From positions 62,001 through 126,000 of the forward strand of contig CANFHX010000002.1 of NCBI GenBank assembly GCA_947446865.1: 64,000 bases of DNA, given 5' to 3'. Each line of letters opens with the position of its first letter. Within the stretch, counting starts at the first letter, position 1. Below are positions 51,562 through 61,377 of this stretch, in pieces. The notes beneath the pieces are model-generated. The model worked only from the letters and a program-made list of their open reading frames with translations. It was not told where the DNA came from and did not search any database. The translations under genes and the position numbers were made by a program. Source of the DNA: Flavobacteriaceae bacterium. Its GTDB lineage: Bacteria > Bacteroidota > Bacteroidia > Flavobacteriales > Flavobacteriaceae.

Positions 51562-52710
51562 TTATTTTTTATGAATTAATCGAGTCAATTTTATAGATAA
51601 ATCGGTTAAAATTATCTTGGCATTTCCGTTGCGTTCTATGTGGTAAGAGGCATCTGAAAGTTCTTTAAAAATATCCGAAATATTGTTTCCGTTTACAAAA
51701 GGAGCAAAGTTTTCTAGTTTAAATTTTTCAACTGTTGGCTCCATGTACACCAACTTATCCGCTTGATAATTAAGCAATAATGCCTGGCGAAACATATCGA
51801 TACAATAATTTAAAAATTTCTTTTGTGCTTCTCGTCCCAAGCCTGCAATTTGGTCACTCCAAGCAATTAAATCCTGAATTGCAGCGGCATTTCCTTTGGC
51901 TCTAAATGCGGCTCGAACCCAATCTACAAACCATTTTTCAAAAGGTAATTCGTCGTTGTCTTCTTTTAGAATATGCAAGGCTTTGTTGTAATTTCCTTGT
52001 GCTTGGTGCGCAATTTTAAAAGCCATTTTATCCTCTACATTTTCTCGAGAAATCAATGCTTGGGTGATTACACTTTCGGGCAATCCATTAAAATGAAGCA
52101 CTTGGCAACGCGAACGAATGGTTTGAATAATATCTTCCTCATTTTCCGAAATTAAAATAAAAACCGTTTTATCCGTAGGTTCTTCCAGAAGTTTTAAAAG
52201 TTTATTCGAGGCCGCAATATTCATTTTATCGGCCATCCAAATAATCATGATTTTATAACCACCTTCTAACGATTTTAAGGCTAACGATTTTAGAATTTCG
52301 GTAGCATCGTCTACACGAATTTCTCCTTGTTTGTTTTGAACGCCCAGCATTTTATACCAATCGAACAAACCTCCGTAAGAATTTTCCTTAATAAATTGCC
52401 TCCAATCTTGAATAAAATCAATACTTTTTGGCTTTGATTTTACATCTTCGGTTGTAACCGTAGGATACACAAAATGCAAATCGGGATGGGCTAAATGATT
52501 GAATTTTAAATTACAGGCTTCATTTTCACCCGAATTTTCATTCCCAATATTCTGACAAACAATATATTGTGCATAGGCAATCGCCATAGGCAAAGTACCA
52601 GAACCTTCAGGGCCAACAAATAGTTGCGCATGAGGAATTCTGCCTTGACTAGCACTCTTTATCAAGTGATTTTTAATATGTTCGTGACCTAATATTTCTG
52701 AAAAAAGCAT
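51562..52710 (-). CDS. holB: DNA polymerase III delta' subunit
   Basis: 382 residues from ATG 52710 (MLFSEILGHEHIKNHLIKSASQGRIPHAQLF). A TTG at 52716 falls inside a promoter -7 match, so it is not used. VGPEGSGTLPMAIAYAQYI is the degenerate P-loop of delta', and MIIWMADKMNIAASNKLLKLLEEPTDKTVFILISENEE carries the Walker B and sensor 1 segment. It is part of the clamp loader that opens the sliding clamp during replication. The C-terminal collar domain is complete. Confidence 0.9.
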   Translation of the reverse strand: MLFSEILGHEHIKNHLIKSASQGRIPHAQLFVGPEGSGTLPMAIAYAQYIVCQNIGNENSGENEACNLKFNHLAHPDLHFVYPTVTTEDVKSKPKSIDFIQDWRQFIKENSYGGLFDWYKMLGVQNKQGEIRVDDATEILKSLALKSLEGGYKIMIIWMADKMNIAASNKLLKLLEEPTDKTVFILISENEEDIIQTIRSRCQVLHFNGLPESVITQALISRENVEDKMAFKIAHQAQGNYNKALHILKEDNDELPFEKWFVDWVRAAFRAKGNAAAIQDLIAWSDQIAGLGREAQKKFLNYCIDMFRQALLLNYQADKLVYMEPTVEKFKLENFAPFVNGNNISDIFKELSDASYHIERNGNAKIILTDLSIKLTRLIHKK

Positions 52711-52713
52711 AAG

Positions 52714-52721
52714 CAAAGATA
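52714..52721 (-). promoter_or_regulatory. Probable -7 element for holB
   Basis: The minus strand reads TATCTTTG (TAnnTTTG), ending four bases before the ATG at 52710. This implies a near-leaderless message and rules out the TTG at 52716 as start. Confidence 0.5.
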
Positions 52722-52814
52722 CTATAAAATTGCAACTAACATAAAATTTTACCCCTTAGCAAGCATAAAATTTAAACTTATAAAAGGCATCCTAGAATAA
52801 AAAAACAAAATGTC

Positions 52815-52822
52815 TATATTTG
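52815..52822 (+). promoter_or_regulatory. Probable -7 element for pgk
   Basis: TATATTTG matches TAnnTTTG exactly, 32 bases before the pgk ATG. The -33 position lacks TTTG. Confidence 0.5.
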
Positions 52823-52854
52823 CATTTCATTACTAATTAACTCCGCACTTTCTT

Positions 52855-54042
52855 ATGAAAACTCTTCTAGACTTTAATTTCAATAACAAAAAAGCAGTAA
52901 TTCGTGTAGATTTCAACGTTCCTTTGGATGAAAATTTCAAGGTAACCGATGCTAACAGAATAGAAGCTGCAAAGCCAACTATTGATAAAATTCTTGCCGA
53001 TGGCGGAAGCGTAATTTTAATGTCGCACCTAGGAAGACCAAAAGGAAAAGAAGATAAATATTCTTTAAAACATATTGTTGCCACAGTTTCTGAAGTATTA
53101 GGTTTGCCAGTTCATTTTGCTTCCGATTGTATTGGCGATGTTGCTCACAAGGCTGCTGCTGCGTTACAACCAGGTCAAGTTTTGCTTCTAGAAAATCTTC
53201 GTTTTTATGCTGAAGAAGAAGCAGGAGATGTTGCTTTCGCAAAAGAATTAGCGTCTCTTGGAGACATTTACGTAAACGATGCTTTTGGAACTGCCCATAG
53301 AGCGCATGCTTCAACAACTATCATCGCGCAATTTTTCCCAAATCATAAATGCTTCGGATTGCTTTTGGCAAAAGAAATTGAAAGTTTGAACCGTGTTTTA
53401 AACAATTCGGTAAAACCAGTTACTGCTATTCTTGGAGGGTCTAAAGTATCTTCTAAAATTACCGTAATCGAAAATATTTTAGATAAAGTAGACCACATGA
53501 TTATTGGTGGTGGAATGACGTTTACTTTTATCAAAGCCTTGGGCGGAAAAATTGGAGATTCTATTTGTGAAGACGATAAAATGGATTTAGCAATTGAAAT
53601 TTTGCATAAAGCAAAAGAGAAAAACGTTCATATTCACATTCCTGTGGATGTTGTAGCTGCTAATGCTTTTTCAAATGATGCGCAAACTCAAATTGTAGAT
53701 GTAAGGGAAATTCCTGACGGATGGCAAGGTTTAGACGCCGGACCAAAATCGTTAGAAAATTTCCAAAAAATAATAATGGAATCTAAAACCATTCTTTGGA
53801 ACGGACCTTTAGGCGTTTTCGAAATGGAAAATTTCGCCAACGGAACCATCACTTTAGGTAACTTCATTGCCGAATCTACAGCCAACGGCGCATTCTCTTT
53901 AGTAGGAGGAGGCGACTCAGTTGCAGCGGTAAAACAGTTTGGTTTGGAAGATAAAATGAGTTACGTTTCTACTGGCGGAGGCGCTATGTTGGAAATGTTA
54001 GAAGGAAGAGTTTTACCTGGAATTCAAGCAATTTTAGATTAA
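52855..54042 (+). CDS. pgk: Phosphoglycerate kinase
   Basis: A 395-residue two-domain kinase. [25 protein letters not shown] (13-37) is the substrate-binding signature, and [17 protein letters not shown] and [16 protein letters not shown] belong to the N-domain. The C-domain has GGSKVSSKI and [37 protein letters not shown], the nucleotide site. It makes ATP in glycolysis. Codon use is more GC-rich than its neighbours, as expected for a highly expressed gene. Confidence 0.97.
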   Translation: MKTLLDFNFNNKKAVIRVDFNVPLDENFKVTDANRIEAAKPTIDKILADGGSVILMSHLGRPKGKEDKYSLKHIVATVSEVLGLPVHFASDCIGDVAHKAAAALQPGQVLLLENLRFYAEEEAGDVAFAKELASLGDIYVNDAFGTAHRAHASTTIIAQFFPNHKCFGLLLAKEIESLNRVLNNSVKPVTAILGGSKVSSKITVIENILDKVDHMIIGGGMTFTFIKALGGKIGDSICEDDKMDLAIEILHKAKEKNVHIHIPVDVVAANAFSNDAQTQIVDVREIPDGWQGLDAGPKSLENFQKIIMESKTILWNGPLGVFEMENFANGTITLGNFIAESTANGAFSLVGGGDSVAAVKQFGLEDKMSYVSTGGGAMLEMLEGRVLPGIQAILD

Positions 54043-54090
54043 ATTATTGACTTTAACAATAATTAAACATTTTAATACGTTATATATCAG

Positions 54091-54098
54091 TATGTTTG
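54091..54098 (+). promoter_or_regulatory. Probable -7 element for the LysM transglycosylase gene
   Basis: TATGTTTG matches TAnnTTTG, 46 bases before the chosen ATG at 54145. Confidence 0.45.
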
Positions 54099-54144
54099 CA
54101 ATTAAGCAATTCTTACTGTTACGTAATTATTGAAAAAAATAAAT

Positions 54145-56490
54145 ATGAATATAAAACACAAAATTACAACTATTCTATTGGTGGCCTCTGCATCTTTTTA
54201 CGGACAAGATGTTGCTAACGCTCAGGATTCTATTGTAAAAAAAGAAATAAAAATCTCCTATCTTGACTCTATAAAATCCACTTTCGTATCCGATGAAATG
54301 GCCACTTGTATAGACAGTCTTTGGATGAAAGAGTTGACAACTTTGGATGTTTATGATGAAATGTCTTCGGATATTAAAAACGTAAATGTAGATCAGAAAG
54401 TAGATTTTGAATTACCAACCGAATTACTAAAAGAGCGCTTGAAAAAAATGGACGAGAAATCGCCATTTAACATTGAGTACAACATTGGTTTGGAGAATGT
54501 TATCAAATCTTTTTTGAAAAACAGAAAGAAAGCATTTGAAAGATTATTAGGGGTTTCGCAATATTATTTTCCGCTTTTTGAAGACGAATTAGCCAAAAAC
54601 AATATTCCATTAGAGATAAAATATCTTGCTGTGGTGGAATCTGCTTTGAATCCTAGAGCAGTTTCAAGAGTTGGGGCAACTGGTTTATGGCAATTTATGT
54701 ACCAAACCGGAAAACAATACGGCTTGAATATTGATTCGTATGTAGATGAACGAAGCGAGCCTTTAAAAGCAAGTCAAGCAGCATCGGTTTACATGAATAA
54801 CATGTACAAAATTTTTGGTGATTGGGATTTAGTTCTAGCGGCATATAATTCGGGTCCAGGAAATGTTGCCAAAGCAATAAGACGTTCCGGAGGGCAACAA
54901 AACTATTGGAATATTAGAAAAAATCTCCCGAAAGAAACTCAGAATTATCTTCCTGCCTTTTTAGCAACCATGTATATTTTTGAATACCATAAAGAACACG
55001 GTATTGTTCCAAACAAAGCCGTTGCCAATCTTTTTGCAACCGATACAGTAGGAGTGCGAAGCCACATGACTTTCAAACAAGTTTCCGATTTATTGGATGT
55101 TCCTGTTTCTGAAATTCAGTTTTTCAACCCATCTTTTAAAAGAAATGAAATTCCGCACATAACAGGAGAAACTAATTTCCTTCGTTTACCAAAAAACAAA
55201 ATCGCTATTTTCACTTCCAACGAAGATAAAATTTATGCTTATTTAAGTCACGAAGAGAGCAAAAGAGAGCGACCTAACGAAAGATTAGCAACTGTTAAAC
55301 GCAACGATTCTACCAATACTTCATTCCAAGAAAAAGAATTTGTTACCAGAACTAAGTTTCATAAAGTGCGCAAAGGGGATAATTTAAATGAGATTGCCGA
55401 CCAGTACAATGTTTCGGTTTCCGATTTAAAAAAATGGAATCATTTAAAGTCAAACAAAGCCCCTAAAGGAAGAAGTCTTAAAATACTTTCTATGGAACGT
55501 ATAGCCTACAAAGAAACGAAACAAATTGTTGCGGATACTTCTGTTAAGCAAATTGTAGTAGCTAAAGACAAAGTTAAGGCAGTTGCTGCTGTGGAACCTA
55601 AATTCGAGAAAGTATTCAAAACCGAAAAAGTGGTTACCAATAAAGAAGTAACCAAAATACACAAAGTGAAAAGCGGGGATAACTTGGGAGGAATTGCTTC
55701 TAAATATGATGTTTCGGTTGCGGAAATTAAAAAATGGAACAAATTAAAAGGCGACAATATTGGTCTTGGCGATAACATTAAAATAATCAAAACCGAGAAA
55801 GTAACCACTATCGTTAGAAAAGAAGTAAAACAACCACTTGCTGAACGAAAAGAAGATATTGCTACAGTAGATCATAAAACTACTAAAGCCGAAAAAGGCA
55901 AGAAAGAAGAGAAAATAGATACTACTTCTAAATCCGAAAATTATTATGTAGTTGCCAAAGGAGACAATTTATTTACCATTGCAAAAAAGAATAACATTAG
56001 TGTTGCCAATTTAAGAGAGTGGAATACAATTATCGATAACAATGTAAAAGTTGGTTCCCAATTAATTATTTCCAATGTTAGTTTGGCCGAGGCTAGAGAG
56101 GAAGAAGCAAAACCTAAAACCGACCTTAAAAACGTAGAACACGTTGTGGAAAAAGGCGAATATTTAGGAACTATTGCCAGAAAATATAATGTTACCATTA
56201 ATGATCTTTTAGAATGGAATTCTTTATCGGATACCAACATTAAACTTGGTGATAAATTAGTAGTTGGAAAAGAAGAAGTAACCAATACAAAAGATAAAAA
56301 CTCATTCAAAGAGGCTTATGCATCTAAAGATAAAAAAGTAAAAGAAATTTTATACCAAGTTAGAAAAGGCGATACGTTGCTTAAAATAACGCAAAAATTT
56401 CCTGGAATTACTATTGCCGACATTAAAAAATGGAACAATATTAAGGGAGAAAGCGTAAAACCCGGAATGAAATTAAAAATAAACGGATAA
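54145..56490 (+). CDS. Membrane-bound lytic transglycosylase D-like protein with five LysM domains
   Basis: 781 residues from ATG 54145, since a TTG at 54130 only adds MKKIN. The signal segment is MNIKHKITTILLVASASFYGQ. An SLT catalytic domain (about 145-270) has IPLEIKYLAVVESALNPRAVSRVGATGLWQFM, with the catalytic glutamate in VESALNP. Five LysM modules follow, seen as HKVRKGDNLNEIA, HKVKSGDNLGGIA, YVVAKGDNLFTIA, HVVEKGEYLGTIA and YQVRKGDTLLKIT. Five repeats are more than the usual two or three of MltD. It cleaves peptidoglycan glycan strands and binds the wall firmly. It lies downstream of pgk, with its own promoter match. Confidence 0.9.
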   Translation: MNIKHKITTILLVASASFYGQDVANAQDSIVKKEIKISYLDSIKSTFVSDEMATCIDSLWMKELTTLDVYDEMSSDIKNVNVDQKVDFELPTELLKERLKKMDEKSPFNIEYNIGLENVIKSFLKNRKKAFERLLGVSQYYFPLFEDELAKNNIPLEIKYLAVVESALNPRAVSRVGATGLWQFMYQTGKQYGLNIDSYVDERSEPLKASQAASVYMNNMYKIFGDWDLVLAAYNSGPGNVAKAIRRSGGQQNYWNIRKNLPKETQNYLPAFLATMYIFEYHKEHGIVPNKAVANLFATDTVGVRSHMTFKQVSDLLDVPVSEIQFFNPSFKRNEIPHITGETNFLRLPKNKIAIFTSNEDKIYAYLSHEESKRERPNERLATVKRNDSTNTSFQEKEFVTRTKFHKVRKGDNLNEIADQYNVSVSDLKKWNHLKSNKAPKGRSLKILSMERIAYKETKQIVADTSVKQIVVAKDKVKAVAAVEPKFEKVFKTEKVVTNKEVTKIHKVKSGDNLGGIASKYDVSVAEIKKWNKLKGDNIGLGDNIKIIKTEKVTTIVRKEVKQPLAERKEDIATVDHKTTKAEKGKKEEKIDTTSKSENYYVVAKGDNLFTIAKKNNISVANLREWNTIIDNNVKVGSQLIISNVSLAEAREEEAKPKTDLKNVEHVVEKGEYLGTIARKYNVTINDLLEWNSLSDTNIKLGDKLVVGKEEVTNTKDKNSFKEAYASKDKKVKEILYQVRKGDTLLKITQKFPGITIADIKKWNNIKGESVKPGMKLKING

Positions 56491-56505
56491 TACAAAAATC
56501 TTATA

Positions 56506-56513
56506 TAAATTTG
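56506..56513 (+). promoter_or_regulatory. Possible -7 element for the DUF4837 gene
   Basis: TAAATTTG matches TAnnTTTG, 16 bases before the lipoprotein start codon. The spacing to the ATG is short. Confidence 0.4.
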
Positions 56514-56529
56514 GGCTTTATTTCTTATT

Positions 56530-57513
56530 ATGAATAAAGCTCATTTTTTATTGCTACTAACCGCAATCGCCATTACTTCTTGTAACACTAAAGAAAAGAA
56601 ACAGGTAAATGAAACTTCTGGTAAAACCAACGAGGTATCGGTTATTATTGATGACCAACTTTGGAACGGTGAGGTGGGCGATAGCATGAGAAATAAATTT
56701 GCATCGCCAGTTTTAGGGCTTCCGCAAGAAGAACCCGTTTTCACTTTAAATCAATATCCTGTTAAGCTATTGGAGGGTTTTATGACCAATAGTAGAAACA
56801 TTATCATGGTTAAAAAAGAAGCCAGAAGTCAATTTCGAATTGAGACTAACGAATATGCCAATCCACAAGTGGTGGTGCACATTTCTGGAGAAACAGTGCA
56901 AGAAATTTTAGATACTATTCAAAATAACGATTCGTTAATTATTTCCAAAATTAAAGAATCGGAAATTAAAGTATACCAAGAAAAAATAAAGCGCGATTCC
57001 CTTTTCGATGTTTCTAAAATCCGAAAGAAATTCAATGTGCAATTAAACATTCCCATAAAGTATAAAATGGTTTTGCATGGAAAAAAATTTATTTGGCTTA
57101 AAAAAGAAATCACCAGTGGCAATTTGAGTTTGATTTTTTATCAAATACCTTATAGCAGCATCAAAGACAACAGCAATGCGGTTAAACGGATTACCCATAT
57201 TCGCGATTCAATAGGCAGAATTTACATTCATGGCGCTGTTCCAAGAACTAGAATGGTTACCGAGCCCGCGTTTTCGCCTTATCTTTCTAAAACCAAAATT
57301 TATAATAAGCCCACTTTTGAAACCAAAGGAAATTGGGAATTACTAAACGATTTTATGAGCGGCCCTTTTATTAATTATGCTATTGTAGACCAACCCAACC
57401 ATAGAATTTTAGTTATAGAAGGATTTTGTTATGCACCATCCAAACAAAAAAGAGATTTAATGTTTGAATTGGAAGCCATTATCAAATCGGTACAATTTTT
57501 AAAAAAGAAATAA
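56530..57513 (+). CDS. DUF4837-family lipoprotein
   Basis: 327 residues with lipoprotein signal MNKAHFLLLLTAIAITSC (Cys 18). The body has a pattern I recall as DUF4837 (SVIIDDQLWNGEVGDSMRNKFASPVLGLPQEEPVFTLNQY; PRTRMVTEPAFSPYLSKTKI; LEAIIKSVQF). It is found only in Bacteroidota as far as I know and is probably outer-membrane facing. It follows the LysM enzyme by 39 bp, so a cell-wall role is possible but unproven. Confidence 0.78.
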   Translation: MNKAHFLLLLTAIAITSCNTKEKKQVNETSGKTNEVSVIIDDQLWNGEVGDSMRNKFASPVLGLPQEEPVFTLNQYPVKLLEGFMTNSRNIIMVKKEARSQFRIETNEYANPQVVVHISGETVQEILDTIQNNDSLIISKIKESEIKVYQEKIKRDSLFDVSKIRKKFNVQLNIPIKYKMVLHGKKFIWLKKEITSGNLSLIFYQIPYSSIKDNSNAVKRITHIRDSIGRIYIHGAVPRTRMVTEPAFSPYLSKTKIYNKPTFETKGNWELLNDFMSGPFINYAIVDQPNHRILVIEGFCYAPSKQKRDLMFELEAIIKSVQFLKKK

Positions 57514-57532
57514 ATCCCCAACTATCAAAATC

Positions 57533-57985
57533 ATGCAGGAAACCATAAAATGGAAAATAAAGCGATTTAACGAACTTTCTCTACAAGAACTGTATTCTTT
57601 ACTAAAACTTCGTTCGCATGTCTTTGTAGTGGAGCAAAACTGCGTTTATCAAGACATTGATGGCAAAGATGAAAAAGCATTACACCTACTTGGGGAGTTT
57701 AATGATGAAATTGTGGCTTATGCACGATTGTTTAAAGCGGGAGATTATTTTGAGAATGCCTCTATTGGCAGGGTAGTAATTCACCCAGATGCTCGAGATA
57801 AAAAATGGGGACATGAGATGATGCAACAAGCAATCACAGGAATTGAAAGCCATTATAATTCCAAAAAAATTACTATTTCAGCACAGTTATACCTCAAGAA
57901 ATTCTACGAAAGTCATGATTTTGTGCAAACGAGTGAAATGTATCTGGAAGACGATATTCCGCATATCGAAATGAAACGAGGGTAG
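57533..57985 (+). CDS. GNAT acetyltransferase, ElaA type
   Basis: 150 residues. LSLQELYSLLKLRSHVFVVEQNCVYQDIDGKDEKALHLLGE is the ElaA-specific opening, and IGRVVIHPDARDKKWGHEMMQQAI carries the acetyl-CoA motif A (the usual RxxGxG/A appears as RDKKWGH). ISAQLYLKKFYESHDFVQTSEMYLEDDIPHIEM is the conserved C-terminus. The acceptor is unknown. It lies 19 bp after the DUF4837 gene and ends one base before a convergent OmpA gene. Confidence 0.88.
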   Translation: MQETIKWKIKRFNELSLQELYSLLKLRSHVFVVEQNCVYQDIDGKDEKALHLLGEFNDEIVAYARLFKAGDYFENASIGRVVIHPDARDKKWGHEMMQQAITGIESHYNSKKITISAQLYLKKFYESHDFVQTSEMYLEDDIPHIEMKRG

Positions 57986-58825
57986 TTATATTTTCGTTAT
58001 CAGAATTTCAACTCTTTTGTTAAACTGCTCATCAGCACCTAGAATAGGGAATTGTCTTCCATATCCTTTATGGGTCATTCGTTCGCTTGAAATTCCTTTT
58101 TCAATAAGATAATCATATATTTTTTGAGATCTAGTTTCCGATAAATTGGTTTTACCTGAAACCCTATCAAAAGCATCTTTATATTTTGGAGGAATACAAC
58201 AAACATGTCCTTGAATTTCTATAGATACATTTGGATTTAATACTAAGAAGTCCACAATTTTTTTTAATTCTGCTTCTGCCTCTTCTTCCTCATCAAAGAT
58301 AGTTGACCCTCCTTTAAAAAAAAGTTTTTTGATAATTACTTTATCGCCTACTTTCAAATCATCGGAAAAAGTTTTATAATTGGAATAAATATCTTTTATA
58401 GTTTTTTTTGTAATAACCGAATCTTTATCCATTTTTGTATATGCGATTTGGATCGTAACTTTTCGGTTATTCTTTCGTTCTTGTTCTATAGGAATAGTAT
58501 TTGACAATGCTATTTCGCCTTTGCCCTCCACAATTTTAATAGTTGCATTGAACTCTTTTTGTATGAAATTTTCAACAGAAACAGCACGTTTTTTGGATAG
58601 AATATAATTGTCTTCAGAGGATCCAATGTCATCACAAAAACCTTCAATAGAAATGGATTTTACAATAGTATTCTCTACAGAAAAAAAGGAAATTAACTTC
58701 TCTTTTTGTTCCGATTGTAAAGTAAAATCATTAGAATCAAAAAAAACGGTAATAGTTTCATTTGTGTTTTGAGCAAACAATAAATTTGATAAAAGCACAA
58801 ATAAAATTAAAGTTTTATTCATCAT
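57986..58825 (-). CDS. Double OmpA-domain secreted protein, copy 2
   Basis: 279 residues with signal MMNKTLILFVLLSNLLFAQ. Two OmpA-C-like domains follow. The first (about 25-125) has VFFDSNDFTLQSEQKEKLISFF and SIEGFCDDIGSSEDNYILSKKRAVSV. The second (about 165-275) has IQGHVCCIPP, LSETRSQKIYDYLIEKGISSERMTHKGYG and FNKRVEILITKI. The domain normally binds diaminopimelate in peptidoglycan. The usual GHTD segment is replaced by GHVCC, giving a cysteine pair also seen in the upstream paralogue. It overlaps that gene by 4 bp. Confidence 0.82.
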   Translation of the reverse strand: MMNKTLILFVLLSNLLFAQNTNETITVFFDSNDFTLQSEQKEKLISFFSVENTIVKSISIEGFCDDIGSSEDNYILSKKRAVSVENFIQKEFNATIKIVEGKGEIALSNTIPIEQERKNNRKVTIQIAYTKMDKDSVITKKTIKDIYSNYKTFSDDLKVGDKVIIKKLFFKGGSTIFDEEEEAEAELKKIVDFLVLNPNVSIEIQGHVCCIPPKYKDAFDRVSGKTNLSETRSQKIYDYLIEKGISSERMTHKGYGRQFPILGADEQFNKRVEILITKI

Positions 58826-59637
58826 ATCTTAGTTATAACCAATTCTACACGTCTATCATATTCCGGTTCTTTCCCAAGCGGAACCGTGTTACCATACCCT
58901 TTAAAAGTCATTCGGTTTTTTGGAACCCGACGAAAAGCTAAATATTTATATACTGACTGCGCTCTATTGATAGACAATTGTCTTTTTTTAGTGTCTTTAT
59001 CAATTGCCTCTTTTTGATTTGGTGGCGTACAACATACGTGTCCTTGAATTTCAAATTCAATATTTTTATAGCGCAAGGTTAGTAATGCTACTTTATCTAA
59101 TTCGATTTTAGCTTTAGATAATAAATGGCTACTTCCTTTGTCAAATAAAATGTTTTCCAAATAAATATGATCCCCCACAACATGATCTTTTTGAAGCATG
59201 TCGTAAACTCCTGGCAATACTAATTTTGGCAACTCTTTTAGATTCATTACAATATCAACACGTCTATTTTTAGATCGCTTTTCTGGAAGATTATCTAAAA
59301 TATCATCATCAATAAGTATTTTTCCTTTTCCCTCAATGGTAACAATAATTTTACTTTTAATACCATTTTCGGTTAGTTTAGTTTGAATGGTATTTGCTCT
59401 ATTGGTAGACAATATAAAGTTATAATCATCTTTTCCGATATCATCGGTATATCCAAAAATCTCAACAGATTCAATACGAGTGGAATCGCTGTTTTTAATG
59501 AAATCGACAACTTCGTTAGCTTGTTTGTCGTCTAAGGAATATTTGTCAAATTCAAAATAAACAGACTTCACAGCCTCTTCTTGTGCGTAGGTAAACCCTA
59601 TAAAAAGTAGGGGTAAAAATTTTAAAAATCGGAGCAT
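58822..59637 (-). CDS. Double OmpA-domain secreted protein, copy 1
   Basis: 271 residues with signal MLRFLKFLPLLFIGFTYAQ. Two OmpA-C-like domains: SVYFEFDKYSLDDKQANEVVDFI with IFGYTDDIGKDDYNFILSTNRANTI, and ILFDKGSSHLLSKAKIELDKV with IQGHVCCTPP and LSINRAQSVYKYLAFRRVPKNRMTFKGYG. The layout is the same as in the neighbouring copy, but the two proteins are only moderately similar, so the duplication is old. It shares one base with the stop of the upstream protease gene, so protease and both OmpA proteins form one operon. Confidence 0.82.
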   Translation of the reverse strand: MLRFLKFLPLLFIGFTYAQEEAVKSVYFEFDKYSLDDKQANEVVDFIKNSDSTRIESVEIFGYTDDIGKDDYNFILSTNRANTIQTKLTENGIKSKIIVTIEGKGKILIDDDILDNLPEKRSKNRRVDIVMNLKELPKLVLPGVYDMLQKDHVVGDHIYLENILFDKGSSHLLSKAKIELDKVALLTLRYKNIEFEIQGHVCCTPPNQKEAIDKDTKKRQLSINRAQSVYKYLAFRRVPKNRMTFKGYGNTVPLGKEPEYDRRVELVITKI

Positions 59638-61271
59638 TACTGTAATATTTTAGTATATTCTACAGGGTTAGATAAAATAGAAGTCGCTTTGGCAATTTCA
59701 ACATTATTTTTTAGGTAATATTGGTATAGCCCTTCTTTGTATTGGTAGCGTTTGATGATTTCCTCTAAAATTAATTTCTTAATTTCTTTCTGATTTTTGT
59801 CTAATAATGCCTCTTCACTTTTTTGCAAAGCAGCCATTAGTTGATCGTATTGGGTTTGAATAGTATCGTCAATTTTTTCTTTTTTAGCCTTTTCCAAAGT
59901 GGCTTTTAATGCCAATTCGGTTTCGGTATCAAAACTTATCTTCTCTCTTTTTAAAAATGCTTTAAAGTCGGTATAATCCCCATCGGTAAGGGTTGGAATC
60001 TTATCGCCAAGATTCGGGTTTTTATAATAATAGTACGTAACGTAATTAAAAATTCCATCATTTTTTTGCAAAACATCGGCAATAGTACTTGTTTTAGAAT
60101 CGGCTAATTCTACATCGGGTTGAATTCCACCGCCATCATAAACCGTTCTTCCTTTCTTGGTTTTAAAGGCGTTGTATTTAGATGCGTCCGTTCTTACGGC
60201 TTTACCCTCCTTGTCTTTATGCCAGTAATCTAAGGCCTGAATACATCTTCCTGCAGGAGTGTAATAACGAGAAATTGTTACTTTAACTTGTGTTCCATAG
60301 GTCATGTCTATTGGGCGTTGCACCAATCCTTTTCCAAAACTACGGCTGCCCACAATTACCGCTCTATCTAGATCTTGTAGGGCTCCCGACACAATTTCAG
60401 AGGCCGAGGCACTTTTTCCATTTACAATAATTACCAAAGGAATGTCTAAATCTACAGGTTCGTTGCTGGTTTTGTAAATGTTGTTATACTTAGGGTTTTT
60501 AGATTTTGTGGTTACAATGATTTCGCCTTTAGGCACAAAAAGATTGCACACATTTACGGCTTCATTTAATAATCCGCCAGGATTTCCTCTTAGGTCTAAA
60601 ACAATTTTTTCGGCACCATCTGCTTTTAGTTTTTCAAGAGCTTCTTTGGTTTCTTGTGTTGTTTTTCTATTGAAAGCTGTAAGTGCTATGTAACCTGTTT
60701 TGTCATCTATTTTAGAGAAAAAAGGTACCGCTTTAATTTCTACTTCATCCAAAACAATTTGGGCAGTAAGTGTTTTTCCTTGACGGATGTATTTCACATC
60801 CACCTTAGTATTTTTAGCCCCTTTTAGCAATTGAGTAGCATCGTCCTTAAAATCGGCAAGAACAACATCGCCAATTTGAATAATTGCATCTCCAGCCTTT
60901 AAGTTAGCTTTGTCTGCAGGAAACCCTTTGTATATTTCTTTTACAATTAATTTTTCTTCTTTACGAGTCATTATTGCACCAACTCCAGTGTATTCGCCCG
61001 TATTGTTGATTTTAAATTTTACAACATCCTGTTCGTTGAAATAGTTGGTATAAGGGTCTAAATCGGCAAGCATGCTTTTAATGGCTTTATCCATTAATTC
61101 TGCCGGATTCACTTCATCCACATAATTTTGATTTACGGTTTTGAAAAGCGTCGTAAAGATTTCGATTTGCTTTGCTATTTCAAAAAAATCGTCTTTGAAA
61201 CTAGCCGCAAAAAACAAAAATCCAGAAGCGACAACCGGAATAATATATCTTTTTTTAAAGTAGGTAAGCAT
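59637..61271 (-). CDS. S41-family C-terminal processing protease
   Basis: A 544-residue protease with an N-terminal membrane/signal segment (YIIPVVASGFLFFAASF). The PDZ domain follows (EYTGVGAIMTRKEEKLIVKEIYKGFPADKANLKAGDAIIQIGDV). The S41 catalytic core has VLDLRGNPGGLLNEAVNVCNLF, then VNGKSASASEIVSGALQDLDRAVIVG with the nucleophilic Ser, and GSRSFGKGLVQ with the catalytic Lys. It trims the C-termini of periplasmic or outer-membrane proteins. The two downstream OmpA genes could encode substrates or partners. Confidence 0.92.
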   Translation of the reverse strand: MLTYFKKRYIIPVVASGFLFFAASFKDDFFEIAKQIEIFTTLFKTVNQNYVDEVNPAELMDKAIKSMLADLDPYTNYFNEQDVVKFKINNTGEYTGVGAIMTRKEEKLIVKEIYKGFPADKANLKAGDAIIQIGDVVLADFKDDATQLLKGAKNTKVDVKYIRQGKTLTAQIVLDEVEIKAVPFFSKIDDKTGYIALTAFNRKTTQETKEALEKLKADGAEKIVLDLRGNPGGLLNEAVNVCNLFVPKGEIIVTTKSKNPKYNNIYKTSNEPVDLDIPLVIIVNGKSASASEIVSGALQDLDRAVIVGSRSFGKGLVQRPIDMTYGTQVKVTISRYYTPAGRCIQALDYWHKDKEGKAVRTDASKYNAFKTKKGRTVYDGGGIQPDVELADSKTSTIADVLQKNDGIFNYVTYYYYKNPNLGDKIPTLTDGDYTDFKAFLKREKISFDTETELALKATLEKAKKEKIDDTIQTQYDQLMAALQKSEEALLDKNQKEIKKLILEEIIKRYQYKEGLYQYYLKNNVEIAKATSILSNPVEYTKILQ

Positions 61272-61311
61272 GGTAATTTTTTATTTTCTAATTTGTAAAG
61301 AACGCAATGTT

Positions 61312-61319
61312 CAAATATA
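61312..61319 (-). promoter_or_regulatory. Probable -7 element of the protease-OmpA operon
   Basis: The minus strand reads TATATTTG (TAnnTTTG), 41 bases upstream of the S41 start codon, in the gap after rnpA. Confidence 0.5.
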
Positions 61320-61377
61320 CTATTTAACCTTTAATAACCTAAATTTTTAAAATTTCCTTAAGAATTTTATCCTACAA

